Source: DAIDJM01 sp964250215 (GTDB lineage: Bacteria > Pseudomonadota > Alphaproteobacteria > Acetobacterales > Acetobacteraceae). Taken from it: a stretch of DNA of 18,428 bases. Location: positions 1-18,428 of the forward strand of contig CAXUEX010000049.1 in the NCBI GenBank assembly GCA_964250215.1. The letters are read 5' to 3'. The first letter of the stretch is position 1, and every line of letters starts with the position of its first letter. The notes below the pieces were generated by a model that saw only the letters and a list, made by a program, of their open reading frames with translations, did no database searches and had not been told where the DNA came from. The position numbers and the translations under genes were made by a program. This document shows positions 13,636 to 18,428 of this stretch, piece after piece.

Positions 13636-13892
13636 TTGCCCAGGGCTTCGCGGCCGAGATCCGGTCCCCATTCATAGGAACCGGCGTATTCCTCTCGCCA
13701 GAACTCCGGTGAGTGCCCACGAAAGATATCGGCCAGGCTCCGGAGCGCGTCGATGCGACGGACCACGAGGGCATCGCCCTGGGTCTCGATCAACACGGTC
13801 TCGCCATCGCGCAGCCTTGCGGCTTCCGCGATCTTACCCGGCAGACGGACCGCGAGATTGTTGCCCCATTTTCCAATCGTGGCTTCGGCCAT
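13632..13892 (-). CDS. mazE: MazE family antitoxin (AbrB/SpoVT swapped-hairpin domain)
   Basis: 86 residues. The N-terminal half is the AbrB-like DNA-binding domain: IGKWGNNLAVRLPGKIAEAARLRDGETVLIETQGDALVVRR, with the MazE hallmark KWGNS-like KWGNN and RLP. The C-terminal half (PEFWREEYAGSYEWGPDLGREALGK) is the acidic, aromatic-rich tail that should wrap around MazF and block its RNA site. ATG at 13892 is preceded by a G-rich stretch (GGGGGCGG). A palindromic probable operator lies 16 bases upstream of the start, fitting the usual autoregulation by MazE and MazEF. Confidence 0.92.
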   Translation of the reverse strand: MAEATIGKWGNNLAVRLPGKIAEAARLRDGETVLIETQGDALVVRRIDALRSLADIFRGHSPEFWREEYAGSYEWGPDLGREALGK

Positions 13893-13907
13893 GTCCGCCC
13901 CCAGTTG

Positions 13908-13924
13908 GATATCCTCAGGATATC
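13908..13924. promoter_or_regulatory. palindromic operator of mazEF
   Basis: GATATCC (13908-13914), TCA, GGATATC (13918-13924): perfect 7-bp arms around 3 bases. The palindrome ends 16 bases from the mazE start codon and probably overlaps the promoter. MazE-type antitoxins repress their own operon by binding such palindromes; the assignment to this MazE is inferred from position. Confidence 0.65.
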
Positions 13925-14040
13925 AGCCTCGGTCGGCCGAGATGCAAGTCCTTGTCCTCGACTTTCTGGCGATGTTGCATTCGCCGAACCCAAGCCGGTA
14001 GGCGCGAATCGATCGCCTGACGAGCCGAACCCGACCAGCC

Positions 14041-14600
14041 CCGACGGCGGTATGCCTCTGAGCAGCAGCCAGAAGCCGAGCGCCAACTCGAAGATCACCA
14101 GCGGCATGTCGAACCACGACGCGCCCACGAGCTTGTCGAAGCGCGGACCGACGATGAAAGCCAAGGCGCAGATCACGCACCAGGCCGACGCGACCATGCC
14201 GTACGCCGCCAACGGTCTGGGCACATATCGCGACTTGAGCAACAACCAACTGCACAGCGCGGAAGCCAGTCCCCAGAAGGGCAGACCGAAATAATACTCG
14301 TCGGAACTCGACGCGGTGCTCAGCCTGGCCAGGGTGCGCAACTGATCCGCGTGAAATGCTCGCAGATAGGCGGCATCTCCCCACAGGCGCAGCGTGCCCA
14401 GCACTTTGAGCGCGACGAGCACCCACATCAGAGCGAACACAAGCCGGAAGATTGCCGCGGCCAGGGCGACCGCGCGGTTGACCGGCCGCGGGATCACATG
14501 GAGCGCCGACAGCAGCGTACGACGGTCATCAGGTAGATGAGATCCAGGCAATGTAGTTACAAAACAGCGTCTGGTTCGGCGGCACGTTCCCCGCCGTTGC
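14041..14600 (-). pseudogene. decayed DUF4386-like integral membrane protein gene
   Basis: The long frame from about 14525 down to 14041 encodes four hydrophobic segments: AVALAAAIFRLVFALMWVLVALKVLG, YYFGLPFWGLASALCSWLLL, LAAYGMVASAWCVICALAFIVG and MPLVIFELALGFWLLLRGI. The arrangement, PRPVNRA and the ending LGFWLLLRGI resemble DUF4386 proteins. Upstream pieces of the same family sit in other frames: ATAGNVPPNQTLFCNYIAW at 14600-14544, then DLIYLMTVV at 14544-14518. The join at 14544 fits loss of one G; a second shift lies near 14520. The expected first ~50 residues are missing, because the TPR gene's stop is at 14621. The frame also lacks a stop after LLRGIPPSG and runs on into the mazE promoter. 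I therefore call it a 5'-truncated, frameshifted remnant. A short intact protein from TTG 14551 cannot be excluded. The family name is from memory of its motifs. Confidence 0.55.
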
Positions 14601-14620
14601 TTCTGCCCGCTTTTCCCTGT

Positions 14621-15535
14621 TTATTTTCCGGCGACCACGGTTCGCGTGGTCGGCGCGCCGAGACGTGACATGATGTTTTCAATATCGGGTTCGCCTTGCC
14701 TGGCTTTCTCGATATCGGCCATGCTGCCGGCGCGGTCGCCTGTCGCAATCTTGGCGATGCCGCGGCCGTAGAGCGAGGTCGTGAGGTCCGGTGTCTCAGC
14801 GAGCGCTCTGTTGTAATCGGCGATGGCATTTGTCCACTTGCGCATTTTCAGGTGCACGAAACCCATGCTATCGTAAATGTGCGGGTCGTCGCGCGAGGCG
14901 CGCTTGATGCCTTCGTCGCACGCGAGTTCGGCGAGTTCGAGCTGGCCGGCGATGCCGGCGGTGTAGCAATAAAAATTCAGCACATACCAGGGGCGCTCGT
15001 ATTGCGCGCCGATCGCGCCTTGCAGATCGGCGACGGACGGATCGGCCTGACCCATCAGGGCCTCCGCGATACTGCGGTCCGCCAGAAAGATCGCATTGCT
15101 GCCGTTGGCGTAAACCGAATCGAACCCGCGTTCCACAATCCTGTACGGAAGCAGCGCGGCGCGGTTCAGATATTCCATTGCCGCTTTGCCGTCACCGCGA
15201 CGGAGCGCAATTGTCGCATGGAGAAAATACGCTCCGCGCGCATCCGGGTGCATAGCGGCGAACCTTGCGATATCGCCTTCGGCGTCGGCATAGCGGCCTG
15301 CCTCGATGAGCCACTCGGCCCGCAGAAAATAGGCGAAGCCGTAATCCGAGGCGATCCCGATTGCCTTCGTTGCTTGACCAATGGCATCGCTTAACCGGCC
15401 CGTGTGCAACTTGCTTTCGCCGACTTCGAGATGACGACGCGCGATGGGCGTTCCGGCGCTGTCCCAATCGGCCGCGCTTGCGGGAATAGCTGTCGCGCCA
15501 AGGCAAACTGTTGCGGCAATCGCGCGAACGAGCAT
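14621..15535 (-). CDS. secreted tetratricopeptide-repeat (TPR) protein
   Basis: 304 residues. A signal peptide (LVRAIAATVCLGATAIPASA, cleavage before ADWD) indicates export to the periplasm. The mature protein is all-helical with TPR-like pairs, clearest at the N-terminal side (AIGQATKAIGIASDYGFAYFLRAEWLIEAGRYADAEGDIARF; GAYFLHATIALRRGDGKAAMEYLNRA) and C-terminal side (PHIYDSMGFVHLKMRKWTNAIADYNRALAETPD; SLYGRGIAKIATGDRAGSMADIEKAR). ATG 15535 has an AAAGGGGG-like SD about seven bases upstream. TPR proteins act as protein-interaction scaffolds; no catalytic motif or specific partner can be named. It lies in an accessory patch between the mazEF/DUF4386 remnant and rpmE, and its 3' end directly abuts the remnant. 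Confidence 0.82.
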   Translation of the reverse strand: MLVRAIAATVCLGATAIPASAADWDSAGTPIARRHLEVGESKLHTGRLSDAIGQATKAIGIASDYGFAYFLRAEWLIEAGRYADAEGDIARFAAMHPDARGAYFLHATIALRRGDGKAAMEYLNRAALLPYRIVERGFDSVYANGSNAIFLADRSIAEALMGQADPSVADLQGAIGAQYERPWYVLNFYCYTAGIAGQLELAELACDEGIKRASRDDPHIYDSMGFVHLKMRKWTNAIADYNRALAETPDLTTSLYGRGIAKIATGDRAGSMADIEKARQGEPDIENIMSRLGAPTTRTVVAGK

Positions 15536-15794
15536 TGTAGGCCCCCTTTACGGCCAATATGCTGGATCGTTCCGCTTGCAGCAAGCGCGTTCTTCCCGGG
15601 CCGCTGCCCACGCCGCCTAGCTGGCTGTCATCATCAGCAAGGCTCGAAAAGCCTGCTCAGCGAAGGTCGGCCGCGGCCCATCGAAATGCGAGCGATCCGG
15701 GCGGCTTGTTCAGCGCCCGCTAACCCGCTATCCACCCGCCCTTCGCGCGCCCGGTCGGCCATCGGGGGCGCCATCCTGCCCGAAGGCACCCGCC
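15536..15794. other. intergenic region between TPR gene and rpmE (divergent promoters)
   Basis: This 259-base gap separates the divergent TPR gene (-) and rpmE (+), so it must hold both promoters. I see a small hairpin AGGCT-CGAAA-AGCCT at 15640-15654 and the rpmE SD (GAAGG, 15782-15786). No convincing small ORF or RNA gene was found. Confidence 0.4.
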
Positions 15795-16025
15795 ATGAAG
15801 CCTGACATCCACCCCGAATACCACGATATCAACGTCGTCATGACCGACGGAACGCAATTCACCACCCGCTCCTGCTGGGGCAAGCCGGGCGACACGCTGC
15901 GGCTGGATATCGATCCGAAAAGCCATCCGGCCTGGACCGGCGTGCAGCGGATCATGGACACGGGCGGTCAGGTGGCGAAATTCAACAAGCGTTTCGCCGG
16001 GATCGGCGCGCGGAAATCCGGCTGA
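15795..16025 (+). CDS. rpmE: 50S ribosomal protein L31 (cysteine-poor type)
   Basis: 76 residues: MKPDIHPEYHDINVVMTDGT, then TLRLDIDPKSHPAWTG and GGQVAKFNKRFAGIG, all typical of L31. The zinc-binding cysteines of the C+ form (CxC near residue 16 and CxxC near 37) are replaced by MTDG and DPKS; only a lone Cys (RSCWG) remains. This is the usual zinc-independent alphaproteobacterial form. L31 joins the large-subunit central protuberance to the small subunit. ATG 15795 has GAAGG eight bases upstream. It is followed by a small stem, AGCCT (16032-16036) / AGGCT (16043-16047). Confidence 0.94.
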   Translation: MKPDIHPEYHDINVVMTDGTQFTTRSCWGKPGDTLRLDIDPKSHPAWTGVQRIMDTGGQVAKFNKRFAGIGARKSG

Positions 16026-16083
16026 ACCCGTAGCCTTGGCCGAGGCTTGAACCGGCGAGTTGGCATATTATCTTCTGCCTTGT

Positions 16084-16171
16084 CCGCAGCGCCTTCGGGG
16101 CTGCGGGCTGAGTGGGCCGGCCTCCATTGGGGCGGCCGGCCTTAAACCTTGCTGATGCAGGAGGTTTTCCA
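16084..16171 (+). promoter_or_regulatory. ROSE-type RNA thermometer in the hsp20 leader
   Basis: Three consecutive stems precede the hsp20 start. (1) CCGCAGC/GCTGCGG at 16084-16090 and 16100-16106. (2) GGCCGGCC/GGCCGGCC at 16115-16122 and 16134-16141. (3) A terminal stem at 16144-16167 pairs AAACCU (16144-16149) with AGGUUU (16162-16167). The next U (16150) wobbles with G, G16151 is bulged, CU pairs with AG and G16154 pairs with C16158. The SD AGGAGG (16159-16164) is wholly inside the stem. UUGCU opposite AGGA with an unpaired G is the hallmark of ROSE elements, which melt on heat shock to allow translation of small heat-shock genes in rhizobia and of ibpA in enterobacteria. The pairings are read directly; function is inferred. 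Confidence 0.75.
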
Positions 16172-16642
16172 ATGACGTACGACTTCGCTCCGCTTTTCCG
16201 TACCGCGATCGGCTTCGACCGGCTCGCGCGCCTCACCGACACCGCGCTGGAAGCCGCCTCGGCCCCAGCCTACCCACCCTACAACATCGAGAAAACCGGC
16301 GAGGAATCCTATCGCCTGACCATGGCGGTGGCGGGCTTCGGCCAGGACGAGATCGAGATCGTGGTGAAGGACAACACGCTCACGATCGCCGGCCGTGTGG
16401 CCAGCGAGGCTTCGAAGCACGAGGTGCTGTACCGTGGCATCGCGGGCCGGGCGTTCGAGCGCCGGTTCGTGCTGGCGGACCACATCGAGGTGGAGGGTGC
16501 CGACCTGAAGAACGGCCTGCTGCATGTGGGTCTGAAGCGGGTGGTGCCAGAGGCGCTGAAGCCGCGCCGGGTCGCCATCGGTGGCGCTCAGCCGAGCATC
16601 GCCAACGACGCAGCGCCGGCGGTGAAAGCCGCTGCGGCCTAA
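16172..16642 (+). CDS. small heat-shock protein Hsp20 (IbpA/class A type)
   Basis: 156 residues from ATG 16172, eight bases after a full AGGAGG. The alpha-crystallin domain spans roughly residues 35-130: PAYPPYNIEKTGEESYRLTMAVAGFGQDEIEIVVKDNTLTIAGRV, then YRGIAGRAFERRFVLADHIEVEGADLKNGLLHVGLKRVVPEALKPRRVAI. The IAGRAFERRF and NGLLHVGL motifs match IbpA and class A rhizobial Hsps; the PEALKPRRVAI tail corresponds to the IxI oligomerisation motif. It binds unfolding proteins in the cytoplasm during heat stress. The leader carries a ROSE-like thermometer. A CTTGAA at 16046-16051 with CATATTA at 16064-16070 might be heat-shock promoter elements, but the spacing is shorter than expected. An in-frame upstream extension to GTG 16112 runs through the hairpins and is rejected. 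Confidence 0.94.
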   Translation: MTYDFAPLFRTAIGFDRLARLTDTALEAASAPAYPPYNIEKTGEESYRLTMAVAGFGQDEIEIVVKDNTLTIAGRVASEASKHEVLYRGIAGRAFERRFVLADHIEVEGADLKNGLLHVGLKRVVPEALKPRRVAIGGAQPSIANDAAPAVKAAAA

Positions 16643-16652
16643 ATCCTAGGTG

Positions 16653-16680
16653 GATCCAGGGGGCAATAGTCCCCTGGATC
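16653..16680. terminator. bidirectional terminator between hsp20 and the DUF1192 gene
   Basis: GATCCAGGGG (16653-16662) and CCCCTGGATC (16671-16680) are a perfect 10-bp stem with an 8-base loop, lying exactly between two convergent genes. On + it is followed by GTTCTC. Its position suggests it serves both strands. Confidence 0.65.
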
Positions 16681-16684
16681 GTTC

Positions 16685-16873
16685 TCACGCCTTGAAGAAC
16701 CGGTCCGCTAGGCTTTTGGCGCCCTGTTTGTGGCCGATTGCCGCTTCGGCGCGGTCGATCTCGTCCTTCAATTCCCCAATATAGCTTTGCAGATCGGCAA
16801 CGCTCCAGCCGTCCAGAGGCGGGTGTTCCAGCCGTGCGCGTTTACGCGGGCTGATATCTTCTTCATCTAGCAT
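16685..16873 (-). CDS. DUF1192 family small protein
   Basis: 62 residues from ATG 16873, which is preceded on the - strand by AAGGTGAG. An in-frame upstream extension to 16909 adds a Gly-rich stretch and lacks an SD. The sequence MLDEEDISPRKRARLEHPPL, then DGWSVADLQSYIGELKDEIDRAEAAIGHKQGAKSLADRFFKA matches the alphaproteobacterial DUF1192 family: an acidic/basic start, a 'LSV.EL..YI..L..EI.R.E..' amphipathic coiled-coil helix and a terminal FFK. Function is unknown. It is divergent from trcR with 144 bases between the starts. Confidence 0.8.
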   Translation of the reverse strand: MLDEEDISPRKRARLEHPPLDGWSVADLQSYIGELKDEIDRAEAAIGHKQGAKSLADRFFKA

Positions 16874-17017
16874 CGTCTCACCTTGACCGGCCCCGGAGCC
16901 GGGCCCCATATCGTGGCGAAATAATGGCGGTCCCGAACACCGGGTTCCAGCTGGAATGCGCGAACAAATTGCTTGTGTCCAGCGCGGCCGCGGTGCGCGC
17001 GGAAGGATGATTTACCC

Positions 17018-17596
17018 ATGACCCTGCCTCTAATGCCTAAGGCCACGGCGGTGTGGCTGATCGACAAAACCGCGCTGACCTTCGAGCAGATCGCCGAATT
17101 CTGCGGCATGCACCCGTTAGAGGTGCAGGCGATCGCGGATGGCGAGGTGGCCCAGGGGATCGTGGGCTACGATCCCGTCGCCAACCAGCAGGTGACCTCC
17201 GAGGAGATCCATCGCTGCGAGAAGGATCCGGCGGCACGGCTGCGGCTGTTGCCGGCGACCAATTACGCCGTGAAACGGCAGCGTGGCGCGCGCTATACAC
17301 CGGTGGCGAAACGGAACGACCGGCCGGACGCGATCGCCTTTCTGCTGCGCAACTATCCGCAGCTTGCGGAAAGCCAGATCGTGAAGCTGCTGGGAACGAC
17401 GAAGGAGACCATCCAGAAGGTGCGCGACCGGCAGCATTGGAACAGCGCGAATATCAAGCCGCGCGATCCGGTGATCCTGGGACTGTGCTCGCAGACCGAT
17501 CTGAACGCGGCGGTGCAAGTGGCGAACGACCGCCTGGCGCGCGAGGGCCGCGCCGTGCCGCCGCCGCCACAGCCGGAGGCCGAGGCGGCAGCCTGA
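17018..17596 (+). CDS. trcR: DUF1013 family cell-cycle transcriptional regulator TrcR
   Basis: 192 residues from ATG 17018; GGAAGGA (17001-17007) is the SD. The protein has two helix-turn-helix-like segments: near residues 18-44 (LTFEQIAEFCGMHPLEVQAIADGEV) and 110-140 (PQLAESQIVKLLGTTKETIQKVRDRQHW). Between them lie the family-specific GIVGYDPVANQQVTSEEIHRCEKDP and the basic YTPVAKRNDRPDAI. The tail is Pro/Glu/Ala-rich. DUF1013 is restricted to alphaproteobacteria; TrcR is reported as an essential CtrA-linked cell-cycle regulator in Rickettsia/Caulobacter-type bacteria. An upstream in-frame extension to 16973 is unnecessary. Its stop codon abuts a block of direct and inverted repeats. Confidence 0.88.
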   Translation: MTLPLMPKATAVWLIDKTALTFEQIAEFCGMHPLEVQAIADGEVAQGIVGYDPVANQQVTSEEIHRCEKDPAARLRLLPATNYAVKRQRGARYTPVAKRNDRPDAIAFLLRNYPQLAESQIVKLLGTTKETIQKVRDRQHWNSANIKPRDPVILGLCSQTDLNAAVQVANDRLAREGRAVPPPPQPEAEAAA

Positions 17597-17708
17597 GGCA
17601 GTTTGCAGTTGCCAGTTAAGGCAGTTTGCAGTTGCCAGTTTTCAGTCTCCAGACGGCTGGACCGACCGCCTTTCTGGAAACTGACAACTGGAAACTGGAA
17701 ACTATCAA
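17596..17708. repeat. block of direct and inverted CAGTTTGCAGTTGCCAGTT-type repeats between convergent genes
   Basis: A 22-base unit (AGGCAGTTTGCAG-TTGCCAGTT) at 17596-17617 is repeated exactly at 17619-17640 with one base between. CCAGTTTTCAGTCTCCAG (17635-17652) then pairs with CTGGAAACTGACAACTGG (17674-17691) at 16 of 18 positions around a 21-base loop. Further ACTGGAA copies follow to 17708. The block fills the whole space between the stops of trcR (+) and the DUF465 gene (-), and its last CAGTTGA-type copy supplies the final Ser codon and stop of the DUF465 gene. Composition differs clearly from the GC-rich flanks. Likely a dispersed intergenic repeat family that also forms a terminator-like hairpin. 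Confidence 0.8.
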
Positions 17709-17872
17709 CTGGCCCGCAGCCGCTCCATCTCCTCCTTCAGCCGGAGTTTTTCTACCTTCAAGCGCGCGAGCAGCGTCTCGTCGGGGCGCGGACGGTGGTC
17801 TTCGTCGGCGATGCGCGTCTCCAGGCTGGCGTGACGCTCCTTGAGGCTGTCGATGCGGGCTTGCAGGTTCAT
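17705..17872 (-). CDS. DUF465 (YdcH-like) small coiled-coil protein, copy 1
   Basis: 55 residues from ATG 17872, with GGAGG four bases upstream on the - strand. MNLQARIDSLKERHASLETRIADEDHRP, then DETLLARLKVEKLRLKEEMERLR has the DUF465 pattern: a helix, an acidic turn with RP.PD, and 'LK.EKLRLK.E...L'. These are short cytoplasmic helical hairpins of unknown function, often near purE in alphaproteobacteria. The last codon and stop fall inside the neighbouring repeat block. It is divergent from the second copy. Confidence 0.82.
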   Translation of the reverse strand: MNLQARIDSLKERHASLETRIADEDHRPRPDETLLARLKVEKLRLKEEMERLRAS

Positions 17873-18004
17873 GCGGCCTCCGTCCGATGGGCGCGCCAGG
17901 ATGCCGGCGCAGGGGCGCAAGCTTAAGCCGGGCGGCCGCGCGAACGCACGCGGAATCCGCCGACAGTGATGGCGGGGCGCGCCGACCTGGGTTAAGCGGG
18001 GGTG

Positions 18005-18205
18005 ATGTTTACCGACCGCGACTCTCTACTGCGGAAGCTGCATGAGCTGCGGAGCGAGCACCGGGACCTGGATACCGTGATCGCCCGGCTGGGCACGCAG
18101 CCGGTGGACCAGTTGCAGGTACAGCGGCTGAAGAAGCGCAAGCTGATGCTGAAAGACGAAATTTCGTGGCTAGAGAGCCGGCTTATTCCGGACAACATCG
18201 CCTGA
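18005..18205 (+). CDS. DUF465 (YdcH-like) small coiled-coil protein, copy 2
   Basis: 66 residues from ATG 18005; an in-frame GTG sits directly before it at 18002, and the GC-rich GCGGGGG upstream is a weak SD. MFTDRDSLLRKLHELRSEHRDLDTVIARLG, then PVDQLQVQRLKKRKLMLKDEISWLESRLIPD is a typical DUF465 hairpin (L..EHR.LD..I, ..D.L...RLKK.KL.LKD.I..L). Its TGA stop overlaps the purE ATG by one base (TGATG), so the two genes are probably cotranscribed and coupled. Function is unknown. Confidence 0.85.
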   Translation: MFTDRDSLLRKLHELRSEHRDLDTVIARLGTQPVDQLQVQRLKKRKLMLKDEISWLESRLIPDNIA

Positions 18206-18428
18206 TGCCAAGCGCCGCGCCCGCGGTGGGCATTCTGATGGGCAGCCAATCGGACTGGGCGACCATGCAGCACGCGGCGCTGCTGCTGGAGGAACTGGGG
18301 GTGGCGCACGAGGTGCGGATCGTCTCGGCGCACCGCACGCCAGACCGCTTGCGCGATTACGCGCGTGCGGCGGCCGGGCGCGGCCTTGCCGTGCTGATCG
18401 CCGGCGCCGGCGGCGCGGCGCATCTGCC
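18205..18428 (+). CDS. purE: 5-(carboxyamino)imidazole ribonucleotide mutase PurE (5' part)
   Basis: The first 74 codons are in the window; the gene runs off the right end. MPSAAPAVGILMGSQSDWATM contains the nucleotide-binding GS.SDW motif, and RIVSAHRTPDRLRDYA and IAGAGGAAHL are the other conserved PurE motifs (SAHRTP, GAGGAAHLP). PurE interconverts N5-CAIR and CAIR in de novo purine synthesis. The ATG overlaps the stop of the DUF465 gene. purK would be expected directly downstream. Confidence 0.95.
   Translation, partial: MPSAAPAVGILMGSQSDWATMQHAALLLEELGVAHEVRIVSAHRTPDRLRDYARAAAGRGLAVLIAGAGGAAHL

Noticed and set aside
13259..13774. 171-codon frame on - overlapping mazF and mazE.
   Set aside because: Out of frame with both genes; MazF and MazE are unambiguous by sequence.
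14294..14320. On the - strand, a second frame encodes EFRRVLFRS, the peptide seen when Illumina adapter sequence is translated.
   Set aside because: The bases differ from the adapter at 7 of 27 positions, and the real frame here (SSSDEYYFGLPFW) continues a sensible membrane protein. It is a coincidence, not adapter contamination.
16046..16071. CTTGAA ... CATATTAT as a heat-shock sigma promoter for hsp20.
   Set aside because: The spacing between the elements is only about 12 bases, shorter than known heat-shock or housekeeping promoters. Left as a remark in the hsp20 entry.
17603..17926. Open frames on + through the repeat block (107 and 72 codons).
   Set aside because: They begin inside the repeats and overlap the convincing DUF465 gene on -; no ribosome binding site or domain.

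Overview
The window is a GC-rich (roughly two-thirds G+C) stretch of a bacterial chromosome, most likely from an alphaproteobacterium of the Acetobacteraceae/Rhodospirillales type. The evidence is the combination of a TrcR/DUF1013 protein, a DUF1192 protein, a cysteine-poor L31, two DUF465 (YdcH-like) proteins next to purE, a hopanoid-type RND protein (HpnN), and the ybeY-corC pair at the left edge. No CRISPR array, rRNA, tRNA, phage module or intact insertion sequence was seen.

Left part (1-9800), all on the + strand: the tail of ybeY, a CorC-like CBS protein, a GH16 glycanase with a CBM60-like C-terminal domain, an AidB-like acyl-CoA dehydrogenase, a secreted protein of seven 'YGTT..GG' repeats (probably a seven-bladed propeller), a lipoprotein alpha/beta hydrolase translationally coupled to hpnN (which appears to start at CTG), and a small secreted beta-rich protein whose leader carries a perfect 10-bp hairpin just before the Shine-Dalgarno sequence. 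Many products here act at or outside the inner membrane.

Middle part (9800-13300): hslO (Hsp33) on + converges on a - strand translation operon rplY-pth-ychF. Both pth and ychF use TTG starts; ychF has a very strong Shine-Dalgarno sequence.

Accessory patch (13290-15540), all on -: a mazEF toxin-antitoxin pair with a 4-nt overlap and a near-perfect palindromic operator, a decayed DUF4386-like membrane-protein gene with at least two frameshifts and no proper 5' end, and a secreted TPR-like protein.

Right part (15790-18428): rpmE; a small heat-shock gene (hsp20/ibpA type) whose leader ends in a convincing ROSE-type RNA thermometer; a small DUF1192 gene; trcR; a block of direct and inverted 'CAGTTTGCAGTTGCCAGTT' repeats between convergent genes; two divergent DUF465 genes; and the first 74 codons of purE, which overlaps the second DUF465 gene by one base.

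The window is mostly ordinary chromosome. No wholly new multi-gene system was identified. The most interesting observations are regulatory or structural: the ROSE thermometer, the CTG start and coupling of hpnN, the mazEF operator, the leader hairpin at 9066, the repeat block at 17596 and the decaying DUF4386 gene.
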